From Callorhinus ursinus (taxonomy: Eukaryota; Chordata; Mammalia; Carnivora; Otariidae), in the NCBI RefSeq assembly GCF_003265705.1, contig NW_020313057.1, positions 5,487,085-5,551,084 on the forward strand: 64,000 nt of DNA. Reading direction: 5' to 3'. Shown in pieces: positions 25,106-35,383 of this stretch (the stretch's first letter is position 1; each line of letters starts with the position of its first letter). The position numbers and the translations under genes were made by a program. The notes below the pieces were generated by a model. That model searched no databases and was not told the origin of the DNA. It saw nothing but the letters and a program-made list of their open reading frames with translations.

Positions 25106-26278
25106 AATTCTGTTGAATTGAACAAAAACAAAATCAGAAATGGAGTGAAATTACTGGTCTATGGACTCATTTTGTATTAATTTGTGTAAGAGTATTAATT
25201 TCATTTTAATTTGTTAAATGAATTTTGAGGAAATTCTTTTGAGGAAAGCTTTGTTTTACATATATTTACATATATACACACATTCCAGGCAAAATTCAGT
25301 AGGAAAATACTTTCTAAAGCTTGTTGTAAATAAAGATAACCATACTTTCCAAAAGATTTATGGTGCTTGATAGCATTTAAAAGGAAGTAGGCAATTAATT
25401 TTGGTTTGTGTTGGCATTCCATTCTACTTGCCAAGCAATTTGAGCTTCTGATTTCTAGATGTGTCATTAGATTTCTAGAGGGATATAAGTCAAACTGAAG
25501 GCATCTCCTAGAAGAAAAGTCCAAATCGGCTCTCATTTATAGTGTTGAAATAAACAAAAATGATCTCACTAAAATTCTGTTCTATCTTTAATCACCTCTA
25601 ATAATTAATTCATTAGATGCTCTGTGGTTTTCTAGTCGTGTTAGAAACAGTTTGCATGTTGCAGTAACATAGTTGTCCCCTGTAGATTGTGGGATGTGCT
25701 TTAAGAAAGATTGTTACTTTTGTCTTTCTCTCCTTTCTGGTAAAAGTCCTGTGGGGAACACATATCTTACGGTAATGATTCTTTTATTCATTTATAAGGT
25801 TGTAAACATCTTGAGGGGCAGATAGGGTGTCTTAATAATCTGTTTCTCGATACTTGCAAAGAGCCTTTGTCCACATTGAGTTTGTGAAATTAAGCCAAGG
25901 AACTCATTAGATTGGCTGTATTAAAAATGGTCAGTTAAAGTATTACCATTCACAATGATAGTAATGTAATCCATTTGTCAGCAAGTTTATTAAAGTTATG
26001 TTCTTGAAAAGAACTGCTGTAGGCAAAATTGCATTTGACAAGATCAGTATTATATGAAAAAAAAGTTTAAGGGGAAAAAAAATACCTTCTAAAGGGCTTT
26101 AAAGGCATCTCAAGAATACTATAAATGAAAGTTCTAGGAGACATCCATTTCATAAACAACCTAGATTTGTCAGCAATAAAAAATCCCATTGAGTAAGTAA
26201 GTGAATTGGTTAGGAAAGTTGTAGTGTGATTTGCTGAGGCAAATTTTCCTGTAAATTTTGTTATTTGGCTTGTCCTTT
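25106..26278. other. Intron, nothing recognised
   Basis: AT-rich DNA. A 111-codon minus-strand frame at 25201-25536 has no recognisable product and no splice or promoter support. Confidence 0.6.
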
Positions 26279-26386
26279 TTTTTTTTTTTTTTAAAGTAAG
26301 CTCTGTGCCTAACATGGGGCTCGAACTTACAACCCCAAGATCAAAAGTTGCATGCTGTACTTACTGAGGCAGCCAGAGGCCCCCAG
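26279..26386 (-). repeat. CAN SINE, old short subfamily, antisense
   Basis: T run followed by AAGTAAGCTCTGTGCCTAAC, ATGGGGCTCGAACTTACAAC and GAGGCAGCCAGAGGCCCCC. It lacks the (GA)n body, as in the older tRNA-derived carnivore SINEs. Confidence 0.75.
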
Positions 26387-26999
26387 GCTTTTATATTTAT
26401 TTTTAAGACGTTTGAACTAGCCCATGATAGCCTAAAATGTAATGACTTTAGCATTTGTATTATCCTTTATTTAATTTTTGGCCGTTCTCAGTAAAATATT
26501 GGCTGTTTCACAAATCATTGTGTTGGATAAAAACATGTTTCCCTGGGCCTGGTTTTCTATTCATATATCGAGAAGGTGGGATATAGATTCTTACTTTTCC
26601 TCTTTCTGCACCATCACAGCCCCTCTGTCTGGATGGCCTGTTAGAGGAGAAAGTACTAATTGGTTTTCTTGTCGTTAAGGGAAGGAAATGGTTACACACT
26701 TGACATAGTTTTTATCTCTTTGAATTTACATTCTTCCTTCCCTTCCTTTGGAACAGTAAGGAAAACTGTAAGATGAAGGCATTCTATTATAAAAGCTGAA
26801 GTGGCCCTGTACTTGACCCTCCTCCTGTTTCAGGTCCCTACAGGCTAGAAGGGTGTGGTAGAGAAGGGAACATTCGCTTGTGCAGAGGGAGCTACGCTGG
26901 AGTAGCATGAAACCTTAACCTTCTCCCAAGGAGGGATTTTTCTCCTAACATTAATTATCTTTACAATGGTTAATATATTTTTTTTATGTTTTTATAAGG

Positions 27000-27310
27000 T
27001 GGTATGTGTACCTGGTAAACAACTCAAGAGGTACTAAAGGTTATCCATTGAAAAATAAATACCCATTCACTTACCTAGTGTTAATCTCCCCAGGACAACC
27101 ACTGTTAATTTTGTGTATTTATGTGCATCCCTAACCCCCAACAGGGTGTTATATGCACTATTCTGAGCCTTGCCCCCCCCTTTCCCCCTATTTCCAGTAT
27201 ATTTTGGAAATGAATCCAAATCAGTATGTAATTTTGCATCATGATTTTTAATAGCTGAATTGATGGACATTTATGTTGTTTCCAGTCTTTTTTGATGGAT
27301 TGTGAAGTGG
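27000..27310 (-). mobile_element. Possible ancient L1 fragment, antisense
   Basis: CAACCACTGTTAATTTTGTG and GATGGACATTTATGTTGTTT resemble the antisense of old L1s. It contains the source copy of the 63-bp duplicated segment (27113-27175). Family uncertain. Confidence 0.5.
27113..27175 (+). repeat. 63-bp segment with a near-identical copy at 28381
   Basis: It begins GTGTATTTATGTGCATCCCT. It lies in sequence that looks like old antisense L1 and differs from the second copy at three positions. Confidence 0.9.
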
Positions 27311-28380
27311 GTCACACTTATTTTCTTGTAAAGGAGGAATTGGGGTGGCTGTTATAAATGTATTCTATAACTTCAGATGGTATACTCAATGAGTAGGAAG
27401 GAGACAGTGCTTTCTAAGAAGTGTTTTCCTCAATGAGAAGGATGGCAGGTCTTTTATGTAAAATGTGTTTTTATAATCAGTCTCCTTGGAGTATGGTGAT
27501 ATTTCCTGTGGAAATTGGTATAACTCATCAGGTACAGCATTCTCAAAGAGACTTTCCCCCCCTACTTAATCATGTCTTTGAGTTTTACTTTACCTGCTGT
27601 ATATAAAAAGTTCATTTAGAGTCTGACCAAACCTGTATATAAGTTTTTGGCCAGGTAATTGAGAGTGAGACATTGGGATGGGGATGAGATATGTAGCTTA
27701 ACAGTAAAGAAGCCTAAGTTGGAATTTTCAGGATATCCAGACAGGATGTCATCTGGAGCCCAGTGGCAGCCCTTTGCTCTTCTTTCATGGGTCAGTTGCA
27801 TCTAAGATGATTGTCTTTCAAAAAATCCTGAGTATAATGGTGCTGTTTTCTTTGGAAATCTACATTCTACCGCTGCTGTTTTTCTCAAGTATCTTATATT
27901 CAATTCTGGGAAAATAATGTATGTGGTGGATTATATAGACATAATATTGAAGGGATATGTATTTGGATGTGCTTAGATTTGTTTTTAAAATTGGCTTTTT
28001 GAGCAGAATTTGCATCATTAAAAAAGGTTTCCATTTGCCATTATCTTAGTCATTTAATTCTGAATGATTCAGGTCGTAATGAATGAATACCCAAGTAATG
28101 ATGATATGTTAGTAGTATCAGAACCAGGGTTATTAAATTTTTACTATGTTTATTTTGCTTTCTTTATGGCCTCAAACTAATTTTAATCCCTGAATTGTCT
28201 CCTTTTGTTCTTTTCCTGCGTACACTTAACTTTTGCCCCAGGGGATTGCCTTCTGCTCCAGTTGTAGAGGGTGGGTTATCATGAAAGGAGAAATGATAAA
28301 AGTTAGGAGACCTGCCTTTTTTTTACCCCAGCGGTGGACATGACTGTTGAGAGATGCGTGCTGTTGAAATAGATGAACCT

Positions 28381-28443
28381 GTGTATTTATGTGCATCCCT
28401 AACCCCCGACAGGCTGTTACATGCACTATTCTGAGCCTTGCCC
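28381..28443 (+). repeat. Second copy of the 63-bp segment
   Basis: Direct orientation, 1,268 bp downstream, with three substitutions by eye. The flanks do not continue the similarity, and there is no A tail or target duplication. Confidence 0.9.
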
Positions 28444-28780
28444 TTTTTCTTCTGTGGCTCCTACCTCTTTACTAACACATCACGGCTTTTTGTCCTTGTC
28501 CACATGGTTAAGTTTCTACCATCTCCTAAGGCCTGGCTCAGATGTTGCCTTGTAGGGAAAGTCTTTTTTGGTCTTCGCTTTTTTCCTGTTAACTTCTCTG
28601 TAGCATTTTTAAAAAGACCTCTATGAGGGGGAATTTGTCACATTATTTACAGTGATTCTTTATGTGTCTGATCCCCTCAGGGGATTGTGATCTTTATGAA
28701 GAACTACGTTTTATCCATATTTATTTTCATAGTAGCTAGGTGCAGCGGTAGTAATTTTCGATTTAGTGAATATCGGAAAA
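28430..28780 (+). repeat. LINE-2 3' fragment, probable
   Basis: AAGGCCTGGCTCAGATGTTG and GGATTGTGATCTTTATGAAG resemble the 3' end of L2. Confidence 0.5.
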
Positions 28781-29252
28781 CTTAATCCATCTCATTTTTC
28801 CAGGGGAAAGCTGATCTTTATATTCTTAATCTGACCTTCATTCATTTACATGACTTATTACTTGCTATTCCAAGTGGAATTTTAGGTGTCCATAAGGTAG
28901 GGGAGAATTATTTTGATGACTGTAGATAACTTTCTTCAAAAAATGTTTTATAGACTTCCATCTAAAACCTCATAAGAGAACTGGGGAGCAGGTTTGTTTT
29001 TCAGGCAGCATACTATTTTATTTAAAGAGCTTAAAATGTGTTTAGGAAAAATGTTTTTTAATTTGCTGACTTATGGTATTAATGTGATCTGTCTTTATAT
29101 TAAAATATAGTTTATAATAAAAGTAATATATGCTTATTAATGACCATGGAGGAAAAAATACATTAAGTGTAAGAAAATAAAATCTGTAGTTCCTCCTCTC
29201 AGAGGTTAAAATGTTTGTTAGCATTATGGTGCATGTCATTCTTGTCTTTTTT

Positions 29253-29351
29253 TTTTTTTTTTTTAAGATTTTACTTTTAAGTAATCTCTACTCCCAACCT
29301 GGGGCTCAAACTTAACAACCCCGAGAGCAGGAGTCACATGCAACTGAGCAT
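29253..29351 (-). repeat. CAN SINE, old short subfamily, truncated, antisense
   Basis: ACCTGGGGCTCAAACTTAAC and GAGAGCAGGAGTCACATGCA. Duplication ATTCTTGTCTTTTTT at 29238-29252 and 29352-29366; the tRNA head is mostly missing. Confidence 0.75.
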
Positions 29352-29486
29352 ATTCTTGTCTTTTTTCTTTTTGTGGGTTTTTTTGTTTGTTTTCCATGGT
29401 AGTTGATAATTTATTGTTTTATTGTTTGGTATTGAAGTAACTTTAGTCTTCATATGGCATAGTTCTGGAGAAATGTATCATTTAAG

Positions 29487-29679
29487 GGCACCTGGGTGGC
29501 TCAGATGGTTAAGCGTCTGCCTTCGGCTCAGGTCATAATCCCAGGGTCCTGGGATCGAGCCCTGCGTTGGGCTCCCTGCTTGTCAGGGAGCCTGCTTCTC
29601 CCTCTCCCTCTGCTGTTCCCCCTGCTTGAGCTCTTTGGTCTTTCAAATAAATAAATAAAATCTTTAAAAAAAAAAGAAA
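29487..29679 (+). repeat. CAN SINE, full length
   Basis: 17-bp duplication GAAATGTATCATTTAAG at 29470-29486 and 29680-29696. Confidence 0.94.
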
Positions 29680-29807
29680 GAAATGTATCATTTAAGACCT
29701 CTGTAGATCACATCTAGAGGGTTTATGTTGTGTTACCATAGCAAATCAGAAATACTTCCAAAATATTACCTGCTTTCTTTTTGAGGCCACTAAATTTTGC
29801 CTGTTTT

Positions 29808-30006
29808 TTTTTTTTTTTTTTTTTTAAGATTTTATTTATTTGACAGAGAGACAGTGAGAGAGAGAAAACAAGCAGGGGGATTGGGAGAGTTGGAGAAGCA
29901 GGCTTCCCGCTGAGCGGGGAACCCAATGCGGGGCTTGATCCCAGGACCCTGGGATCATGACCTGAGCCGAAGGCAGACGTTTAACGACTGAGCCACCCAG
30001 GTGCCC
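29808..30006 (-). repeat. CAN SINE, full length, antisense
   Basis: Complete element. The flanking duplication starts CTAAATTTTG on both sides (29790 and 30007) and is otherwise imperfect. Confidence 0.9.
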
Positions 30007-30071
30007 CTAAATTTTGTGTTTTGCTTTGGTTTTATTTCACTCCCACCATGGGATTTGGTGTTTGTGAAATG

Positions 30072-30266
30072 AGGGCCCCTGGGTGGCTCAGTTGGTTAAG
30101 CGACTGCCTTGGGCTCAGGTCATGATCCTGGAGTCCCGGGATCAAGTCCTACATCGGGCTCCCTGCTCAGTGGGGAGTCTGCTTCTCCCTCTGACCCTCT
30201 TCCCTCTCGTCCTCTCTGTCTCTCATTCGCTCTCTCTCAAATAAATAAAATCTTTAAAAAAAAAAG
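30072..30266 (+). repeat. CAN SINE, full length
   Basis: Head GGGCCCCTGGGTGGCTCAGT to an A tail. No clear target duplication was found. Confidence 0.9.
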
Positions 30267-30752
30267 AAAAACAAAGCTACTTTGATAGGCACTAGCTAGG
30301 CGTCTAGGCTCACTTGTCTGCCAGGTGACCCGCTTTTGTACACAGTCCATGATTCAGATTCCTGCCTAAGGAAGATTGCCAATTGTTAACATGTGATGAC
30401 CTTTAGGAGTGTTAAAACTGATGAAACAGTAAAATTTTTCAAATGCCAATGATGAGAGCTGGAATGTTTTGTACAATATTTATATACTCTGTAATTGCCG
30501 GTAGTAGGTGTGTTGGAAATGTTGTTTTTTTAAAGTTTGATATAATTTAGAATTAATGAATCCTTATACTGAAGAACCTATGTGTTATACTTGGGAAAAA
30601 GATGTAGTCAAAAGCGTTTAAAAAAAATAAATATAGGACTGGGTTATATTGAATAGAGGGTATAAATCAAAGACAACTAAAAACCATTGACAGGGAGCCC
30701 ATGTTTCCCTGCTCCCTGCCCAGGGTCTGGTGATTGGCAGATGGTAAAGCAT

Positions 30753-30900
30753 TAAAAAAAAAAAAAAAAAAAAAAAAANNNNNNNNNNNNNNNNNNNNNN
30801 NNNNNNNNNNNNNNNNNNNNNNNNNNNNNNNNNNNNNNNNNNNNNNNNNNNNNNNNNNNNNNNNNNNNNNNNNNNNNNAAAAAAAAAAAAAAAAAAAAAA
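30753..30900. other. Assembly gap of 100 N inside poly(A)
   Basis: N runs from 30779 to 30878, exactly 100, the usual placeholder for a gap of unknown size. It is flanked by about 26 A on the left and 22 A on the right. True content and length are unknown. Confidence 0.97.
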
Positions 30901-31314
30901 GGTTTAATTCTATCAATTTGAGCTGCTCCAATTTAACATTTGGAAAATTTTGCTTGCTTGTTTGTAATGATCACAGACTAGGAAAATGCATTTTATGTGC
31001 GTAAAACTCCATGGCAGCTTTCTGGTATCAGTGGAAGGAAATTTTGAGAACTTGGGTATCTGAAGGTGCACGGAATAAGTAATTCTGGGAAGTCATTTTC
31101 AGATCTAGGAAGATTTTTCTTTTTATTGGAGGAGGATATTCACTTGTGGAAACACAACCAGCACACGTGTAGGTTTGAGCACACTGACTCAGCTAACCCA
31201 CTTCCTGGTTACGGTGCCTTAGTTTCTTGGTAGCGTATTCCTTATTAATTTACAGATATGCAGATATATTCTCTTTCTGTCTTCACTTTTGTGGAATAAT
31301 GGGCAACGGGACAG

Positions 31315-31510
31315 GCTTTGTAGCCTTCCAGATAATGGGTTTGTATTGAGGCTTTGACCCTTAACATAGCTTGGACAAGTTGCTTGACCTCTTAAGTTTC
31401 ATTTTCTCATCTGTAAAATATAAATGATGATAGGGCTGTTTGAACATTCAGTGAGATATTGTATGTACCTAGCACAGGGCCTGCTGAGTAATAAAAGCTC
31501 AATAACATGA
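31315..31510 (+). repeat. MIR SINE
   Basis: TGGACAAGTTGCTTGACCTC, TTCTCATCTGTAAAATATAA and CTAGCACAGGGCCTGCTGAG fit MIR. Confidence 0.8.
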
Positions 31511-31734
31511 GCTTTTAATAAGCACATTCTTACTCCTTCCTGAGTAGCCTTCATTTTCGCTACATCTTCTGGCCAGTTTTCTCTTCAAAACCACCTCCTT
31601 GGCTTCCTATTGACTGGAGGGCATTTCCTTGGCCTCTTGCCCTGATTTAATGCTACTTTGAGGATCCCTTTTGACAGATTCTCTTGACAAACCTTTGTTC
31701 ATTTGCTTGCCATTTCATTTGTCCAAAGATTACG

Positions 31735-31965
31735 TGGAGTGATTAAGAGCACTCTGGAGCCTTATTGCCTTAGTCCCAATGCCACTTCTATAACTTCAAA
31801 GCTGTGTGATCTTGCTAGTTAATTAACCTAACAATTTTCTTGTCTGTGAAATGAACAATAATGATACCTACCTCATAGTTTGGATGTGAGGTCACTACAT
31901 GAAATAGCATACATAGGATGTTTAGATTGTGCAGAAGAAATGCTAGCTGTTATTATGAGCCAGAC
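31735..31965 (+). repeat. MIR SINE
   Basis: GTGATTAAGAGCACTCTGGA, CAAAGCTGTGTGATCTTGCT and ATGATACCTACCTCATAGTT fit MIR. It lies tandem to the previous MIR in the same orientation. Confidence 0.85.
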
Positions 31966-32115
31966 TCTTGGTTGATGTTTATTTTATCTAGTCTCCTGAT
32001 CAGTGACTTTCATATGTGTATAGCACTTTTGATGTTTGTTATATAAAATAAATCTCACTTATACAAGGCACCCCGACATAAAATTATTGGTATAATAACA
32101 GTAACTGTAAAGAAT

Positions 32116-32309
32116 GGGGCGCCTGGGTGGCTCAGTCGGTTAAGCATCTGCCTTCGGCTCAGGTCATGATCCCAGGGTCCTGGGATCGAGCCCCACATCG
32201 GGCTCCCTGCTCAGTGAGGGGCTTGCTTCTCCCTCTCCCTCTGCCGCTCCCCCCGCTTGTGCTCGCTCGCTCTCTCTCTGTGTCAAATAAATAAATAAAA
32301 TCTTTAAAA
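32116..32309 (+). repeat. CAN SINE, full length
   Basis: GGGGCGCCTGGGTGGCTCAG to AATAAATAAATAAAATC and an A tail. A weak flanking match TGTAAAG suggests an eroded target duplication. Confidence 0.92.
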
Positions 32310-32553
32310 AAAATCATGTAAAGTGTTATATTAAACATACATACAAATGTGAGATATGCATATATGATGTTCATAGGTTTTGTTAGGGGAGGTGGTGAAT
32401 GCAACTCTATGTTATGAGAATTATGTGGTGCTGTGCTTGGAGCTTAGGGCACTTTTAAAAAAAATTATTTGAATGAATGACAGCTTCAGTGTGATATGAA
32501 CACTTAATATTTATTATTTCCCAAGTTGCTGGCATTCGATGGCCTTATATTCT

Positions 32554-32692
32554 TTTTTTTTTTTTTTTTAAGTAGTGTCCATGCCCAGCTTGGAGCCCAG
32601 TGCAGGGCTTGAACTCACAAACCTGAGATCAAGACCTGAGCTGAGATCAGGAGTTGGATGCTTAACTGACTGAGCCACCCAGGCACTCCTCA
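32554..32692 (-). repeat. CAN SINE, old short subfamily, antisense
   Basis: T run, then AGTGTCCATGCCCAGCTTGG and CAGGGCTTGAACTCACAAAC, ending GAGCCACCCAGGCACTCC. 15-bp duplication ATGGCCTTATATTCT at 32539-32553 and 32693-32707. Confidence 0.9.
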
Positions 32693-33316
32693 ATGGCCTT
32701 ATATTCTGATTTGAATCTAAGGGCCATTCAGGGACTGAATAATACTTGCATTGTCATACTTCTTTAAAAAAAATGTATTAATGCAATTCTTTCTGTGTGC
32801 TACTCTGTTGTTCTAAGTGATACAGAGTTCTTGTTTTTGTATGCCATTTTAGGCACAGTTTGTTATTTGCATATCTTTTTTGATTTAAGGAGTGGAAAAG
32901 TTACCATCGGATTGAGAACGGGGTTTGCCAAATTATCTGTGGAATTAGTTATGTACTATTAAGGTGGGCCTTCTATGAATTCTCTTCCATTCCCTTTGTC
33001 TTATATGTGGTCTATAAGAATCTGCTGTAATTGTGTCATTTCTCGTTAGTACCCAATGGGCGGAATTCAACACGAACTTGTAGTGAATATAACTGTACAT
33101 GCTTAAAGTTCTGAATGAGCTGAAAGAGTTGTGAAAGTCAAGTAAATGAAGTAGATTCAACAGAATTCTTTCCATAATCAGAAATTAATTGTGGGGGCAT
33201 TTGAGTTAGTATCTACTAAATGCATAAAGTATTTTAGCAGAGTTAACTTTAGTATCCATATGGTGATTAGTCGGTCAAATATTTTGGCTGTTTTTTTTTT
33301 TTTTTGTCTTTTTTGT

Positions 33317-33425
33317 GTATTTTTGGAATGCTTCATGAATTTGCGTGTCATCCTTGCGCAGGGGCCATGCTAATCCTCCCTGTATCGTTCCAGTTTTTCA
33401 GTATGTGTGCTGCTGAAGGGAGCAC
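33317..33425 (-). pseudogene. U6 snRNA pseudogene
   Basis: On the minus strand from 33425 the sequence reads GTGCTCCCTTCAGCAGCACA and continues through ATTAGCATGGCCCCTGCGCA, AGGATGACACGCAAATTCAT and GAAGCATTCC. This follows U6 snRNA over its full length, about 107 nt. The ATTAGCATGGCCCCTGCGCAAGG core is intact. Changes lie in the 5' stem-loop (CCCTTCAG where CGCTTCGG is expected), the region before TGGAACGATACAG and the 3' end. The minus-strand 3' flank is A-rich (T run at 33293-33305), as in L1-mobilised snRNA copies. I see no clear PSE or TATA box upstream. The core is well preserved, but it is probably not transcribed. Confidence 0.9.
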
Positions 33426-33729
33426 TACATGTTTCTTGAACATTTCCTATTATTATCCTAAAACATACAACTTCTAGGAGGTATGGTTGCTTAGGATCAC
33501 AAAGAATATTTCATTTAAGTGGTTCTTGGACTCTGTGCATCATTGGAGTCTATTTTGCACAAATAGTAACAATTCAGTGTGGTAAATTTTGAAGGCTGCT
33601 GGAAAGTAGAAAGCAACTGTGAAGAATCCATAAGAATCATAGATACATTTGTTTCTAAGAAAAAAAATGTAAGGACTAGCAGAGGTGAGAAGAAATATAA
33701 AAAAGATCATCCATTTGTAATTCAGCAAA

Positions 33730-33960
33730 ATAGCTTGGTGGTTAGAAGTAGGGCTTTGAAGTCAGATGGTCTTGACTTTTAAGTCCTGTTCTGCCCCTTA
33801 CTTCCCCAGGACCGGAATGACTTAACCTTTCCACACCTCAGGCTCCCCTTATGTAAACTGGGGATAGACATACAACTATCAGAGTAGGTTGGGTGAGGAT
33901 TATATGAGGTTATATGTAGTAAATGCTCAACACAGTGTCTGGCACGTAGTAAACTCTGAC
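33730..33960 (+). repeat. MIR SINE
   Basis: GCTTGGTGGTTAGAAGTAGG, TGACTTAACCTTTCCACACC and AACACAGTGTCTGGCACGTA fit a near full-length MIR. Confidence 0.85.
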
Positions 33961-34927
33961 TAGACAGGTTGTAAAGGATCCACAAACAGGGAGTTGTTAC
34001 CAATGAGTCTTGTGTCATCTTCTAAAACAATCATACTACTGGAAAAGCAGCTAAGGTATAATCCTGAGTTTGCCAGCAACTGTAGGCGGATCTAAGTGAG
34101 TAAAATGACTCATAAGCTTGTCTTGGTGCTAAGTATCTGTTGTTGGCAATTTTGTCATTCAACCCTGCCCCCAAATGTGGGAGTTGCACTCATATTCAAC
34201 AGCTAGTAATTATGCTTCTCATCAGTAGTAGTGGTATTTAAATATTGTTACATCACTCCATATCCTTTTTCTCTGTGAATCACCTTACACATAAGCGTGG
34301 GAGCTTCTAGTCTGATTTGGGGAGTTCTGGGGAACCCATAGTGATACCATTTCTTCTCTTTGAGAAGTAAGACACAAGAGACTGACAGGTGGAGATCAAA
34401 ATGTCTCCTCTGTTGGCTGATCTGAGGACATGACATTAGATCTGAAGTGAAAAGGGCTTATTAGCCCATCTTGACTTAGACCTATCCGCTGGGTGACTAG
34501 CATAGCCGAGCAACTAAAGGCCTCCCCTCAGGCCAGGTGCCTTCATGCATGGAGGGTAGACCAGAGGGCAGGCACCCAGAGTGATGAGAGAGAGAGCAAG
34601 GAGCTCAACCAGGCCAACCTCAGAAGTCCTTCTGCGCCCATGAGAGGAGTGAGGGAAGAGTGGGGGGAGAGTTCTGGAGTGTCCCTCTAGCTGAAGCGTC
34701 TCCGCATGGACTTGAAGCATAAGGGTAGCACACTCAGCCAAGTGAACAGGACCTTCCTGTCAAGAAAGTGAGAGTGTGATGTTCTGTGAGTAGATTGGGG
34801 AGCTAGATCAAGGAAGATGTGAGGAGAGGAGGAGACTGGAACACAAACATCACACACAAGTCTCTGGTTTTCTTCATCTTTCAAGAGGTTCCTCCTTTGT
34901 CTGTCTGTCTGTCGATCGATGTATCCC

Positions 34928-34978
34928 CTTGCTTCCTTCCTTCCTTTCCTTCCTTTCCTTCTTTCCTTCTTCCTTAAT
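34928..34978. repeat. TTCC-rich microsatellite
   Basis: CTTCCTTCCTTCCTTTCC-type repeats, preceded by a short GTCT repeat at about 34900-34912. Confidence 0.7.
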
Positions 34979-35173
34979 GGATATGAAGGACTTGTAAGTA
35001 AACAGAAGTGCTAATTAGAAATAAATTGTGACTTCTCATATCTGAATTTTACAGTCTTAATAAAATTTTTAATGCTACTTGAAATAGAATAAAAAACAAA
35101 GCTGATAATCTTTAGTAAAGGTATATTTTTGCAGTGAAAGTATATCTGGATAATAGTTTAAAATCTAACTGTT

Positions 35174-35367
35174 GGGGCACCTGGGTTAATCAGTTGAGCG
35201 TCCGACTCTTGGTTTTGGCTCAGGTCATGATCAGGGTTATGGGCTTGAACTCTGCCGCTGTCAGGCTCTGCACTCAGCATGGAGCCTGCTTAAGAGATTC
35301 TCTCTCTCCCTCTCCTTCCCCTTCAGCTCCTCCCCTGGCCTGCTAACGGCCACCTAACTAAATAAAA
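35174..35367 (+). repeat. CAN SINE, older subfamily
   Basis: Head GGGGCACCTGGGTTAATCAG with GAGCGTCCGACTCTTGGTTT. Near-duplication AAAATCTAACTGTT against AAAATCTAATTGTT flanks it. Confidence 0.9.
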
Positions 35368-35383
35368 TAAAAATCTAATTGTT

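Noticed and set aside
34493..34884. Overlapping frames on both strands around 34.5-34.9 kb
   Set aside because: Short, mutually overlapping, without recognisable homology or splice context.
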